64,000 nucleotides of DNA from Shewanella sairae (GTDB lineage Bacteria > Pseudomonadota > Gammaproteobacteria > Enterobacterales > Shewanellaceae): NCBI RefSeq assembly GCF_023283535.1, contig NZ_JAKILT010000006.1, forward strand, positions 1 to 64,000, in the 5' to 3' direction. Below the pieces are notes generated by a model. That model did not search any database. It was not told the origin of the DNA and worked only from the letters and a program-made list of their open reading frames with translations. The translations under genes and the position numbers were made by a program. Below, one piece after another: positions 9,147 to 18,527 of this stretch. The first letter of the stretch is position 1, and every line of letters begins with the position of its first letter.

Positions 9147-10793
9147 TTACTCCGGCTTAACCTCAATACGCTTGCTGACTCGAATACCTAAACGCTTAGC
9201 GAGCCGATTTAAGTTCGCGCGGTCCACCTGCAATCGTGCAGCGGTAGCAGACCAATTACCATTTTGCTCTGATAGGTATTGCAAAATAAGTTGCCGCTGA
9301 AAATCATCAGTTTGCTGTTTAAGGTTGATAGCAGTTTGCGCGGCATCCTTATATACATTATCCGCCTGCAATGGTTCACCACCGTTAAGTACTTTATCTT
9401 TCGGTAACATCAATGCCAAATGAGTCAAACCAATACGCACTATTGGCGAGTGACTGTCGCTTCTGGCTCTTAACGCCGCACGGCTAATCACATGCTCTAG
9501 TTCACGCACATTGCCAGGCCAATCGTAATCACTTAGCACCTTAATAGCATTTTTAGCCAGAGTCAGTTGCGTCATGCCCAGCTTTCGGCGGGTAGATTCA
9601 ATAAAGTAGCCGCATAACAGACTAATATCGCCCTCACGCTGCCTAAGCGGCGGAACGGCAACGGGGTAAACGCTTAATCTATGGTATAGATCGGCGCGAA
9701 AACGCCCCTGTTCGACCTCGTCACGTAATTGCCTGTTAGTCGCAGCGACAATACGCACATCCACATACTCAACATCATCTTTACCGACCACTTGGATCTC
9801 TTGGTTTTGTAGTACTCTGAGCAGTTTGCTTTGCGCCGCTAGCGGTAACTCACCAATTTCATCTAAGAAAATCGTGCCGCCGCTGGCTAAATGAAACTTA
9901 CCTGTACGGGTGCGTTCTGCCCCCGTAAATGCCCCTTTCACGTGCCCAAACAGTTCACTCTCTATTAAGTTTTCAGGCAAGGCTGCACAGTTAACATAAA
10001 CAAGCGGCCCGTCACGCCGGCTTGATTGTCGGTGCAATGTACGGGCGACTAACTCTTTACCTACACCGGTCTCGCCTTCAATCAAAATTGAAAAGTTCGA
10101 TGCCGCTACCATCTCAATTTCTTGTTTGAGTTTACGCATACTGGCGCTCTCGCCAATCAGTTCGCCGCCATCTTTAATCAGTGCTTCGTGAGTAAGCTCT
10201 GCCACCACTTGTTGATTGTGCTTTGAGTGTTGCTCTAGTTGTTGCAGCATCATGGCGGTCTTTAGCGTGGCAGCAGACATAGCGGCAATAATATCTAAGG
10301 TGCGGTTGGGGATGTCATCAAAAACATTAGGCACCATGCTGTCGAGTGTAAGCACGCCTATAAGCTTATTATCAGATAACAAAGGTAGCCCCATACAAGC
10401 ATGTACCGGTAAATCACCTTCATGAGCTAATAGCAGACCGTCATAGGGATCAGCTAACGGGCTGTCGGCAGCAAATCGTAGTGGCGTGGTTGATTTGCAG
10501 ATCTGCTCAAAACGGCCATGGGCAGCTATCTCAAAGCGTCGGCCCAAGGTTTCTTTGGTCAAGCCTTGTAATGCTAGCGGCTTGAGGTAGTCGCCTTGCA
10601 CATGCAGTAAAACGACCGCGTCACATGGCACAGCCTGACGCACTGTACTGAGTAAGCGCTCGAACCTGTCGTTGGCTGTCAGACTATTAGTTAGATTTAA
10701 TGCTAGCTCTATTAAAGCGGTAGAAGATATTTCACTCACTGACGATAACCTTATTTGTGCATGCTGAACCACTCGCTTGCTCAAGCTTAGCAT
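9147..10793 (-). CDS. norR: Nitric-oxide-responsive sigma-54 activator NorR
   Basis: About 548 residues in three parts. The N-terminal GAF domain matches NorR, with the [23 protein letters not shown] stretch containing the conserved Cys/Asp region around the mononuclear iron. The AAA+ sigma-54 domain has Walker A GETGVGKE, the GAFTGA loop that contacts sigma-54, and Walker [13 protein letters not shown]. The C-terminal Fis-type helix-turn-helix is [25 protein letters not shown]. Several starts are possible. ATG 10793 has AGGGG just upstream, but GTG 10739 fits the E. coli N-terminus better. It is divergent from hmpA, with two NorR-type sites and a sigma-54 promoter between them, so its regulon target here is evidently hmpA. 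Confidence 0.93.
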   Translation of the reverse strand: MLSLSKRVVQHAQIRLSSVSEISSTALIELALNLTNSLTANDRFERLLSTVRQAVPCDAVVLLHVQGDYLKPLALQGLTKETLGRRFEIAAHGRFEQICKSTTPLRFAADSPLADPYDGLLLAHEGDLPVHACMGLPLLSDNKLIGVLTLDSMVPNVFDDIPNRTLDIIAAMSAATLKTAMMLQQLEQHSKHNQQVVAELTHEALIKDGGELIGESASMRKLKQEIEMVAASNFSILIEGETGVGKELVARTLHRQSSRRDGPLVYVNCAALPENLIESELFGHVKGAFTGAERTRTGKFHLASGGTIFLDEIGELPLAAQSKLLRVLQNQEIQVVGKDDVEYVDVRIVAATNRQLRDEVEQGRFRADLYHRLSVYPVAVPPLRQREGDISLLCGYFIESTRRKLGMTQLTLAKNAIKVLSDYDWPGNVRELEHVISRAALRARSDSHSPIVRIGLTHLALMLPKDKVLNGGEPLQADNVYKDAAQTAINLKQQTDDFQRQLILQYLSEQNGNWSATAARLQVDRANLNRLAKRLGIRVSKRIEVKPE

Positions 10794-10827
10794 GCGGCCC
10801 CTAAAAAGCACAAAACCGACCATTCAA

Positions 10828-10863
10828 GTCAAAAAGACTACAAAACTCAAGAGTCATTTAGAC
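10828..10863 (+). promoter_or_regulatory. Two NorR-type enhancer sites (GT-N7-AC)
   Basis: Near-identical sites AGTCA-NNN-AGACTACAAAA occur at 10827-10845 and 10852-10870. Each contains GTCA...AGAC, which fits the NorR enhancer consensus GT-N7-AC (10828-10838 and 10853-10863). They are 25 bp apart, about 80 and 55 bp upstream of a GG-N10-GC promoter. A third site, typical in E. coli norVW, was not found. Confidence 0.75.
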
Positions 10864-10916
10864 TACAAAAACAAGGTTAACGCCCTAAAAAGCCTCCATA
10901 AAGGCCTTTTTATAAC

Positions 10917-10934
10917 TTGGCATAGTTCTCGCTA
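10917..10934 (+). promoter_or_regulatory. Sigma-54 promoter of hmpA
   Basis: TTGGCATAGTTCTCGCTA carries the invariant -24 GG (10919-10920) and -12 GC (10931-10932) separated by exactly 10 bases. It is correctly placed about 65 bp before the hmpA ATG and downstream of the NorR sites. Confidence 0.75.
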
Positions 10935-10997
10935 TACAAGGCTTAAGACCTACGCGTTCGCACTCGGGACGTTAAATAATCAATAAAGGATATTTAG

Positions 10998-12200
10998 ATG
11001 TTATCTGCAAAACATATCAGCACAGTCAAAAGCACTATTCCATTACTTGAGTCAGCTGGCACTGCAATTACCGAACATTTTTACCAGCGCATGTTTGCCC
11101 ATAACCCAGAGCTAAAGCATATCTTTAACTTGAGCCATCAACATTCTGGCGGCCAACCCGCGGCGCTTTTTAATGCTGTCGCGGCCTATGCTAAAAATAT
11201 CGATAACTTAGGCGCACTAAGCGGCGCAGTAGAGCGTATTGCCCACAAACACACTAGCTTTAATATTCAACCAGAGCATTACCCAATTGTGGGTCATCAC
11301 TTATTAGAAACCTTACGCGAATTAGCGCCTGATGCCTTTACGCCAGATGTAGAAGAAGCGTGGGCAGCCGCTTATGGCGTGTTAGCGGGCATATTTATCG
11401 ATAGAGAAGCCACTCTCTACCACAGAAATGAAACCGAAGCCGGCGGCTGGAAAGGGGCGCGTGAGTTTAAGGTTATCGCTAAAACCAAAGAGTCTGAGCT
11501 AGTGACTAGCTTTGTGCTTGCTCCTGTGGACGACAAAGCAGTGATTGATTTTGAATCAGGACAATATTTAGGTGTTAGCGTTGCACCAATTAACCATGAC
11601 TACCAAGAAATTCGTCAGTATTCTTTGTCCGATAAACCTAACGGTAAGCAATATCGTATTTCAGTGAAAAAAGAAGCCATGGGCGTACCTGGAGTGGTAT
11701 CTAACTATTTGCATGATCACGTTAATGTTGGCGACACGATTGACGTTTACCCTCCAGCGGGGGATTTTCATTACGAAGAACGCGAAGCACCAGTGGTGTT
11801 GATCTCGGCTGGCGTTGGTGTCACTCCCATGCAATCAATGCTAGAAATGCTAGCGTCTAAATCTTTTGCCAAACCTGTGTTCTACCTGCACGCCTGTGAA
11901 GGTGTTGAGCAACATTCATTTAATCAAAGAGTCGAATCACTGGGACTACAACTTAAGCTTGAACACCATACTTGGTATCGTGATATCGGTAACGCCAATG
12001 ACGTAATAAATACCGCTAACATCCATCAAGGGTTTATGAACCTTGCCGCGCTTAAAGACTCGCTACCACTAACTGATGGCGATTATTACCTATGTGGACC
12101 GGTGGCCTTTATGCAGTTTGCCAAACAACAATTATTAGCGCTTGGGGTTAGCGATGATCGTATTCACTATGAAGTGTTTGGCCCTCATTCTGATCTCTAA
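10998..12200 (+). CDS. hmpA: Flavohemoglobin, nitric oxide dioxygenase
   Basis: A 400-residue flavohemoglobin, full length for the family. The N-terminal globin runs to about residue 140, with the proximal His in ERIAHKHTSFNI and Tyr/Gln distal-pocket sequences near FYQRMF. An FAD-binding domain follows (RQYSLSDKPNG, the RxYS FAD motif), then an NAD-binding domain (VLISAGVGVTPMQSML and YLCGPVAFM). It oxidises NO to nitrate using O2 and NAD(P)H in the cytoplasm. AAAGGA lies 7 bases before the ATG. Expression is predicted to need NorR and sigma-54. A terminator follows at 12237-12261. Confidence 0.97.
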   Translation: MLSAKHISTVKSTIPLLESAGTAITEHFYQRMFAHNPELKHIFNLSHQHSGGQPAALFNAVAAYAKNIDNLGALSGAVERIAHKHTSFNIQPEHYPIVGHHLLETLRELAPDAFTPDVEEAWAAAYGVLAGIFIDREATLYHRNETEAGGWKGAREFKVIAKTKESELVTSFVLAPVDDKAVIDFESGQYLGVSVAPINHDYQEIRQYSLSDKPNGKQYRISVKKEAMGVPGVVSNYLHDHVNVGDTIDVYPPAGDFHYEEREAPVVLISAGVGVTPMQSMLEMLASKSFAKPVFYLHACEGVEQHSFNQRVESLGLQLKLEHHTWYRDIGNANDVINTANIHQGFMNLAALKDSLPLTDGDYYLCGPVAFMQFAKQQLLALGVSDDRIHYEVFGPHSDL

Positions 12201-12236
12201 AACCGCTAAGGGCGTTTAAACAAGTCATACAGAAGC

Positions 12237-12261
12237 GGACGCCTAATTGGCGTCCTTTTTT
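12237..12261. terminator. Intrinsic terminator after hmpA
   Basis: Stem GGACGCC (12237-12243) pairs with GGCGTCC (12249-12255) around a 5-base loop, followed by six T. It separates convergent hmpA and the nitroreductase gene. Confidence 0.85.
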
Positions 12262-12267
12262 GTCATC

Positions 12268-12292
12268 TATCAACTATCAACTATCAACTATC
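12268..12292 (+). repeat. Heptanucleotide tandem repeat TATCAAC
   Basis: Three exact copies of TATCAAC (12268-12288) plus a partial fourth, in the short gap between the hmpA terminator and the nitroreductase stop codon. No function is evident. Confidence 0.8.
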
Positions 12293-12312
12293 GCATTTTC
12301 TCTAAAGTGTAT

Positions 12313-12984
12313 TTAGATAAAGTCACAGATCTCAGCAAGCGACTTTTTCTGCAGTGCATGTTCTGGCACGGTGGCATCGTCACCTGGGTAACCTGCAATA
12401 ATCAGCATATACGGCCGCTCATTGGCATTATCGCGACCGCAAACCTTACTTAAAAAAGACATGGGTTTGGGTGTGTGGGTCAAGGTACCTAAGCCTGCGT
12501 TATGCAGCGCCTGAATTAAAAAGCCTGTCGCAATGCCAACTGATTCATGCACGTAATAATTAGTTTTCTGCTCACCCTCTTCTTCAGAGCGTTTTTTACT
12601 AAAAATGGCGATTAACCAAGGAGCATGCTCAAGGTAAGGTTTATCGGCATTAGTGCCTAATGGTTTAAGCGCATCAAGCCACTCTTCCCCTGCTCGGCCA
12701 GCATAAAAAGCTTGCTCTAGCGCTTCAGCCTCATGGCGAATTTGCGCTTTTATTTCAGGGCTATTAATGGCAACAAAATGCCACGGCTGATGGTTAGCAC
12801 CATTGGGCGCGGTGCCTGCTGCTAGAATACACTTCTCGATAATTTCTTTTGGTACTGCGCGGTCTGAAAATTTGCGGATAGAATGACGACGCTGCACCTG
12901 TTGATAGTTTTGCTCAGCGCGCTCAAGCATCTCTGCTTGCGGGTATTCAATAAAGTCATTCAGTGGATGGTGTGCTTGCGTCAT
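12313..12984 (-). CDS. Nitroreductase-family flavoprotein
   Basis: A 223-residue FMN-dependent nitroreductase-family protein. FMN-contacting segments are RRHSIRKFSDRAVP near the N-terminus, AAGTAPNGANHQPWHFVAI, and GIATGFLIQALHNAGLGTLTHTP near the C-terminus. Such enzymes reduce nitro compounds, quinones or related substrates with NAD(P)H; the physiological substrate cannot be told. It is convergent with hmpA and 30 bp downstream of the SRPBCC gene on the same strand, so the two probably share a transcript. Confidence 0.88.
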   Translation of the reverse strand: MTQAHHPLNDFIEYPQAEMLERAEQNYQQVQRRHSIRKFSDRAVPKEIIEKCILAAGTAPNGANHQPWHFVAINSPEIKAQIRHEAEALEQAFYAGRAGEEWLDALKPLGTNADKPYLEHAPWLIAIFSKKRSEEEGEQKTNYYVHESVGIATGFLIQALHNAGLGTLTHTPKPMSFLSKVCGRDNANERPYMLIIAGYPGDDATVPEHALQKKSLAEICDFI

Positions 12985-13014
12985 ATCGAATCCTTGATTA
13001 TTGCATTTTGGTTA

Positions 13015-13551
13015 TTATTGAGTCTCAACAACTGACTTAAGCTGATCTAACCCTTGGCTTAAATCTTTACCTATCATGCCTTCAAAATCCATAAACAGAA
13101 ACATCAAATTCATAGGGTAATCTAAGTGCCCATCAAAACCCCAAGTAACCTGCGTTTGATTCGGTGACAAAGCTTTTGCTTCCATAAAGGCTAAATCTGT
13201 TGATTCAAAAGGCCTAAAGACCCTCAACTCATAATCAATACGTCTACCCTCATCTATACGCAAAATTTCTTGCTCACCAGCACCGACATCTTCTTTATCA
13301 CTTTGCCAGCCAGCAACAAACCCTTCCATGCCATCTGTACCTCGATAACTCTTTTGCATATCAGGATCCATCTGCGCCCACACACTATAGTTATCTTGGT
13401 TTTTAAGGTACTTAATATAACCAAACACCTCTACAACGGGTTTATCTATGGTGATTTTTTCGGTTACTGAGTAATTTTTATCTACGAACAAGGCAACAAT
13501 AAAAGGCAAGGCAATAATAACTAGCACCAATAGGACTAATTTCTTAAACAT
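13015..13551 (-). CDS. Membrane-anchored SRPBCC/polyketide-cyclase-like protein
   Basis: A 178-residue protein with a single N-terminal hydrophobic segment (residues 4-24, KLVLLVLVIIALPFIVALFVD). A START/SRPBCC-type domain follows, recognised from the KITIDKPVVEVFGYIKYLKNQDNYSVWAQMDP opening and the terminal helix EGMIGKDLSQGLDQLKSVV. The family binds hydrophobic ligands; no substrate can be named. It is probably tethered to the inner membrane facing the periplasm. Confidence 0.78.
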   Translation of the reverse strand: MFKKLVLLVLVIIALPFIVALFVDKNYSVTEKITIDKPVVEVFGYIKYLKNQDNYSVWAQMDPDMQKSYRGTDGMEGFVAGWQSDKEDVGAGEQEILRIDEGRRIDYELRVFRPFESTDLAFMEAKALSPNQTQVTWGFDGHLDYPMNLMFLFMDFEGMIGKDLSQGLDQLKSVVETQ

Positions 13552-13689
13552 CGTGATTCACTCCTTAAGTCGGTATGCAATCCCCTGCTTAATGATGAGC
13601 TTACAAGGTCAATTAAGCATAAGCCCATACTTTAAATATTGACAAATAAGGCAAATGTTTTTCGTCTAGGTGGAATGAATTTAACCAAC

Positions 13690-13719
13690 AAAAAAGACAA
13701 GCAATGCTTGTCTTTTTTC
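13690..13719. terminator. Terminator after nagB
   Basis: AAAAAGACAAGC (13691-13702) pairs with GCTTGTCTTTTT (13706-13717) around a 3-base loop. It gives a T-run on both strands. It lies just downstream of the nagB stop on the minus strand. Confidence 0.85.
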
Positions 13720-13753
13720 AAGTGAATAATGCTAACCAATCAAGCTAGGGAAA

Positions 13754-14545
13754 TTACAAACCTAACTTAGCCATTAAGTTTTGATTCTCAGCTTCAATAT
13801 GCTTATAGAAATCACAATCAGCTAACTTTGAGGCTGCGGCTTCGTCAATCACTAACACAGCATCTTGGTGCAGTTGCAGAGCAGATGCTGGGCAGGCAGC
13901 AGTTAACGCGCCTTCTACAGTCGCTTTAATCGCGTCAGCTTTATTTTCACCAGTTGCTAATAACACCACTTTTTTCGCATCTAAAATAGTGCCAATGCCC
14001 ATAGTGATAGAAAGATGCGGTTGGTATTCGTCGACTGCAAAAAAGCGCGCATTATCATCAATGGTCGCCTTCGTTAACGTTTTAACTCGAGTGCGTGACA
14101 TCAAACCAGATGAAGGCTCGTTAAAGCCAATATGACCATTACGTCCAATACCTAATAGTTGAATATCGATCCCACCAGCTGCCTTAATTTGCTCTTCGTA
14201 ACCTTGGCAGGCTTCGATTGGATTTTCTGCATCGCCCGGCGGCACAAACGTTTGTGATTTATCGATATCGATATGGTCAAATAGCTGCTCATTCATAAAG
14301 TAGCGATAACTTTGTGGATGCGTACCTTCTAGACCTAGATATTCGTCTAAGTTAAAAGTCTTAACGCCAGAGAAAGAGATCTGCTTAGCCTTATTAGCTG
14401 CGATTAATCCTTGATAAAGCGATACAGGCGTTGAGCCTGTTGCTAAACCTAATACTGAATCAGCCTTTTTTTGCAGCTGCTTAATAAAAATGTTGGCGCC
14501 ATATTCAGCAACCGAGGCACTGTCTTTTAATATTACGATTTGCAT
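13754..14545 (-). CDS. nagB: Glucosamine-6-phosphate deaminase
   Basis: A 263-residue enzyme of the NagB type I family (E. coli 266). It converts glucosamine-6-phosphate to fructose-6-phosphate and ammonia. The family motifs are [17 protein letters not shown], the catalytic-Asp region [27 protein letters not shown], and [18 protein letters not shown] with the catalytic His and Glu. It stands alone: no nagA, nagK, transporter or regulator gene is adjacent, although Shewanella-type chitin and N-acetylglucosamine genes are usually clustered. The start is the only ATG fitting the family N-terminus ([17 protein letters not shown]). Confidence 0.95.
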   Translation of the reverse strand: MQIVILKDSASVAEYGANIFIKQLQKKADSVLGLATGSTPVSLYQGLIAANKAKQISFSGVKTFNLDEYLGLEGTHPQSYRYFMNEQLFDHIDIDKSQTFVPPGDAENPIEACQGYEEQIKAAGGIDIQLLGIGRNGHIGFNEPSSGLMSRTRVKTLTKATIDDNARFFAVDEYQPHLSITMGIGTILDAKKVVLLATGENKADAIKATVEGALTAACPASALQLHQDAVLVIDEAAASKLADCDFYKHIEAENQNLMAKLGL

Positions 14546-14823
14546 AGATTTGATCCAATATCAGTTGTTACCCACATTCAAAGCTCGCCAGCAAAGTCTG
14601 ACTAACTGCTTTACCATAGCTAAAAATATGAATTATATTTCCCATGTCGCGCTAATTTTACGGACACATCCAATTAGTTAACATAACTATAACCTCAAAT
14701 GACAACGCTGTCATCTGCTATTAATTTATACATATTCATCCCTTATCAAGATGGATTAGCTTACCACTGCAATATTAAGGTTATAATACTCGCCTGTTAA
14801 CGCCACTCTTTAAGAGCCGCAGC

Positions 14824-15429
14824 ATGTCTGAACTGCAGACCCCAGCCAAACAACATAGCCACTTTATCATTTACAAACCCTATGGCTATTTAAGTCAGTT
14901 TGTACCCGAGAAGAGGAAAAGTAAGCCTGTGCTAGCACAGCTCTGTGATTTCCCTGAAAAAACCATGGCAGTCGGTCGCTTAGATCATGACTCAGAAGGG
15001 CTATTGCTGTTAACCACAGATGGCATGCAAAGCCACCTAATCCGCTGCAAAAGCATTGAAAAAGAGTACTATGTACAGGTTGATGGCGAGATAAGCCATG
15101 ATCAACTTATGCAGTTACAACAAGGTGTTGAAATCGGTGTTAGCGGTGAGAAATATCAGACCTTGCCTTGTAAAGTGAAACAATTATCACCAGAGCCAAA
15201 CCTTCCAGAGAGGGGAAAAAAGATCCGAGATCCTCGCCATGGTCCAACAAGCTGGCTATCAATCACCATAACAGAAGGCAAAAACCGCCAGATAAGAAAA
15301 ATGACTGCCGCAGTTGGCCTCCCCACTCTGCGATTAGTTCGCGTGCGCATTGCCAATATTCACCTTAATGCAATGCAGCCTGGTGACGTCATTGCTGTTA
15401 ACCAGTTTGGCATCTGCGCCGAAACATAA
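14824..15429 (+). CDS. rluE: 23S rRNA pseudouridine 2457 synthase
   Basis: A 201-residue RsuA-family pseudouridine synthase lacking an N-terminal S4 domain, as in E. coli RluE. The catalytic Asp lies in AVGRLDHDSEGLLLLTTDG. Other family segments are HFIIYKPYGYLSQF at the start and SWLSITITEGKNRQIRKMTAAVGLPTLRLVRVRI at the end. RluE modifies U2457 in 23S rRNA. It is convergent with the GGDEF-EAL gene 15 bp away. An AAGAG stretch about 7 bases before the ATG is the likely SD. Confidence 0.92.
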   Translation: MSELQTPAKQHSHFIIYKPYGYLSQFVPEKRKSKPVLAQLCDFPEKTMAVGRLDHDSEGLLLLTTDGMQSHLIRCKSIEKEYYVQVDGEISHDQLMQLQQGVEIGVSGEKYQTLPCKVKQLSPEPNLPERGKKIRDPRHGPTSWLSITITEGKNRQIRKMTAAVGLPTLRLVRVRIANIHLNAMQPGDVIAVNQFGICAET

Positions 15430-15443
15430 AACAGCTAGATATA

Positions 15444-17978
15444 TTAACTTAGCTGCTTAGGTTTTTCCGCTGACAAATAGTCAGTCAGCTCTTTAGCAAG
15501 TTTAGGGCGGCTGTAGAAATACCCTTGAGCTTCATCACAATCACTCGCGATTAAAAAGTCAGCTTGCTCTTGTGTTTCAACGCCTTCAGCAACCACCTTT
15601 AAATTTAATGCGTGTCCCATTGCTATAATTGCCTTAGCAATTGCGGTATTGTGAGTATCGAACGGCAGACCCGCGACAAATGACTGATCAATTTTAAGCT
15701 TGTGTATGGGGAGTTTTTTCAGATAGCTTAGCGACGAATATCCCGTGCCAAAATCATCAATCGATAATTCAATCCCCATACTCCCAAACCTTGCAAGATA
15801 TTGACTCACCAACAGCGGATCTGACAACATACCACTTTCAGTCACCTCAAGCTCAAGGCTGCTCGCAGGTAAACCGGTTTGTTGTAGTATTTCAGCGACT
15901 TCATCAACAAAGCTACTACGCTGCAATTGTTGGCTAGCCACGTTCACCGCAATACGCCCAAATTCTAGCCCTTGCTGATGCCAACGCTGGCCTTGCTCAC
16001 ACGCCTTTTTAAGTACCCAGCGACCAATATCTTGGATTAGGCCAATGTTTTCAGCTAAAGGTATAAACACCATTGGCGAGATTCGGCCTAACAGGGGATC
16101 ATCCCAACGCAGCAATGTTTCAACACCAATAACCTTACCTGTTTTAAAGCTGATTTTGGGCTGAAAAACAAGGTGAAAAGCATCCGTTTCTAAGGCATTG
16201 TGCAGTGCACTTTGTAACTTAAGATTGGCAACAGACTTTTCAGTTAAAGACTCAGTATAGAAAGCGTAATTATTACGCCCCTCACGTTTGGCTCTATGCA
16301 TAGCAACTTCAGCATTCACCAGTAAGTTACTCGAATCTTGGGTGTCATCAGGGAAAATTGCCACTCCCATGCTTGCAGTTAAACGTGCTTGACCATATTC
16401 ACCTAGCACAAAGGGCAAATCAAAAACCTGACGTAGCTGATTAATACTAAGTAACAGCATATCGTTACTATCAATATTAGGCAGTAACACTGCAAACTCA
16501 TCACTCCCCAAGCGTGCAGCAATTGCTAAATCACCTAGACCAGAGCTAAAGCGACGACCCAGTTCAAGTAAGACTTCATCACCTATTGAATGGCCATAGC
16601 TTTCATTAATTTGCTTAAAAAGATCGACATCAATATACACCAAAGCTAAACGTTGTTGATTATGGCTCGCCTGCTTTAAGTCTTGCTCTAGACGTGTGGT
16701 TAACGCCATGCGATTAGGTAACTTAGTTAATGGGTCATGCAGAGTAACTTCAGCTAATTGGGCTTCACTTTGCTTTTGAATTGAGATGTCACTAAAGGCT
16801 GCAACAAAAAAACGAATCTTATGTTCGTCGCCATAAACAGCGCTCACATTAAGCATTAATGGGAAGATTGCGCCATCTTTACAACGATTCCAAATTTCAC
16901 CATGCCACTTACCATCAGAAAGTAACGCCTGCCAAATTGCAGCAAAAAACGCATCATCATGTCGCTCAGAACTAAACATCCTAATGGTTTTGCCGACCAA
17001 CTCTTGCTTATTAAAGCCTGTTATCCCCTGATAAGCGCCATGAGCATCAATAATGGTGCCTTCAACATCTGTGATCACCACTCCTTCTACCGAATTTTCG
17101 AAAACTCGGGAGGCTAATTCTAATTGCTCTAATGCCGCTTTGTGAGAAGAAATATTACGGGACATACCGATAACACCGGCTAACTCTCCACTGTCATCTA
17201 GCACTGGGATTTTGGTGGTTTCTAACCAGCTGCTTACATCGTCAACATCAAGCCCTTCACACTCTCCAGCGGAAACTTCAATACCATTAAGAATCGCCTT
17301 ATTATCTGTCGCAATAAAGAAATTAGCTAAACGAGGCTCAAACAATTCATCGTCAGTACGGTTTAAGATTTGTTCACGTGGACGATTCCATGCAAGTTCG
17401 ACACTATGGTTAACAAGCACATAGCGCCCTAAAGCATCTTTCATCCACACATGCTCTTTTAAACAATCAACAAACTGCTGTAAACCAACAGAAGATACTT
17501 GTTCATCCGCCTTTCTAATCTTGCTTTGTTCAAGCTTACACTCACGATAGCGATGCGCTAAATCATGCTCAATACTCTTCTTAATCGTACTTAATATATG
17601 TCGGTGATCGGTTGTCTGATTGGCTGTTTGAGGATTAGCAGCGGCTTGCCCTACCTCAGTAAGCGCATGTGTAACCCAGGCTCCTTGGTTTAAATAAAGA
17701 TAACCAAAGCTTGCCCCACCCGGCCAAAAAATCGGTAGAAAGCACTGCGACTGAGCATCAATGTGTGCAGTAAAATTGGTATAGCTACCAAATAAATCTG
17801 TGCTCGTATCAAAATTATTGAGTATATCGAGCGATATGTTCGAATGAACAATGACTTCTAACGCCCCGTCCTGATTAACTTTCAATAACCCGGCCCCACA
17901 CTCGGCTATTCGTGCCAGCATATCAATAGATAGCTGCCAGTCATTCCGTTGGGCTTGCGTTATTTCGATATTAATCAA
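15444..17978 (-). CDS. PAS-GGDEF-EAL cyclic-di-GMP signalling protein
   Basis: An 844-residue cytoplasmic protein. An unassigned N-terminal 150 residues is followed by two PAS domains (about 160-285 and 290-405), GGDEF (about 415-570) and EAL (about 585-830). The GGDEF signature is degenerate, RLGSDEFAV, which can weaken cyclase activity. The EAL site retains GVETLLRW, NVASQQLQ, LEVTESGML and the DDFGTGYSSLSYLKKLPIHKLKIDQSFV loop, so phosphodiesterase activity is likely. No membrane segment is seen, so PAS domains probably sense a cytoplasmic signal. The gene is monocistronic between long intergenic DNA and rluE. Confidence 0.9.
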   Translation of the reverse strand: MINIEITQAQRNDWQLSIDMLARIAECGAGLLKVNQDGALEVIVHSNISLDILNNFDTSTDLFGSYTNFTAHIDAQSQCFLPIFWPGGASFGYLYLNQGAWVTHALTEVGQAAANPQTANQTTDHRHILSTIKKSIEHDLAHRYRECKLEQSKIRKADEQVSSVGLQQFVDCLKEHVWMKDALGRYVLVNHSVELAWNRPREQILNRTDDELFEPRLANFFIATDNKAILNGIEVSAGECEGLDVDDVSSWLETTKIPVLDDSGELAGVIGMSRNISSHKAALEQLELASRVFENSVEGVVITDVEGTIIDAHGAYQGITGFNKQELVGKTIRMFSSERHDDAFFAAIWQALLSDGKWHGEIWNRCKDGAIFPLMLNVSAVYGDEHKIRFFVAAFSDISIQKQSEAQLAEVTLHDPLTKLPNRMALTTRLEQDLKQASHNQQRLALVYIDVDLFKQINESYGHSIGDEVLLELGRRFSSGLGDLAIAARLGSDEFAVLLPNIDSNDMLLLSINQLRQVFDLPFVLGEYGQARLTASMGVAIFPDDTQDSSNLLVNAEVAMHRAKREGRNNYAFYTESLTEKSVANLKLQSALHNALETDAFHLVFQPKISFKTGKVIGVETLLRWDDPLLGRISPMVFIPLAENIGLIQDIGRWVLKKACEQGQRWHQQGLEFGRIAVNVASQQLQRSSFVDEVAEILQQTGLPASSLELEVTESGMLSDPLLVSQYLARFGSMGIELSIDDFGTGYSSLSYLKKLPIHKLKIDQSFVAGLPFDTHNTAIAKAIIAMGHALNLKVVAEGVETQEQADFLIASDCDEAQGYFYSRPKLAKELTDYLSAEKPKQLS

Positions 17979-18400
17979 GTCAATGTCCTATAAGTCATTT
18001 AAAAATTGCTTAATAAGCTTTGGTCGCCGAACTGCAGCACTTACCCAACCGCTTAAATGTGATAACAAAAGAGTTTCAAAACTGGCTACACACTAGTGTT
18101 TTTAATTACAAAAATAAAGATAAAGCATAAAAAACCTATAAATAATAAATAGATAGACTATAAATATTCCAGCTTTAGCTTAGACTTTCCAACTTCTTCT
18201 TTCTATACACGTACTATAAAGGCGACCCTGTTGAGAAAATGTGTAAATGTTTAATCAAACATTCACAAAGCCCTTACGCCTAACAAATACAAAATACACC
18301 GATACAGCTATAATTTAATTGACAAAAATCAACTAACCATAAAGATTGTTTTAAAATAAAAACAAATAGATATTGATATTTAGCATGGGTTAATAGCAAT
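17979..18400 (-). promoter_or_regulatory. Long AT-rich upstream region of the GGDEF-EAL gene
   Basis: About 420 bp between the GGDEF-EAL start and the terminator of the next gene. It is AT-rich and has no convincing reading frame or RNA motif. It presumably holds the promoter; none is assigned. Confidence 0.4.
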
Positions 18401-18424
18401 AAAAAAGAGCACCTTAGTGCTCTC
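18399..18424 (-). terminator. Terminator of the large membrane-protein gene
   Basis: Stem AGAGCAC (18406-18412) pairs with GTGCTCT (18417-18423) around a 4-base loop. On the minus strand it is followed by six T. It lies about 100 bp after the membrane-protein stop. Confidence 0.75.
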
Positions 18425-18527
18425 CTTTATTAAAACGCTAATCAACAAGCTAGCTCTGCGTAAACTTAAATCTGCAACGTCGCCATTAAGTTAACGCTTA
18501 TACAGACGTTATCACATAAGCAACTGC

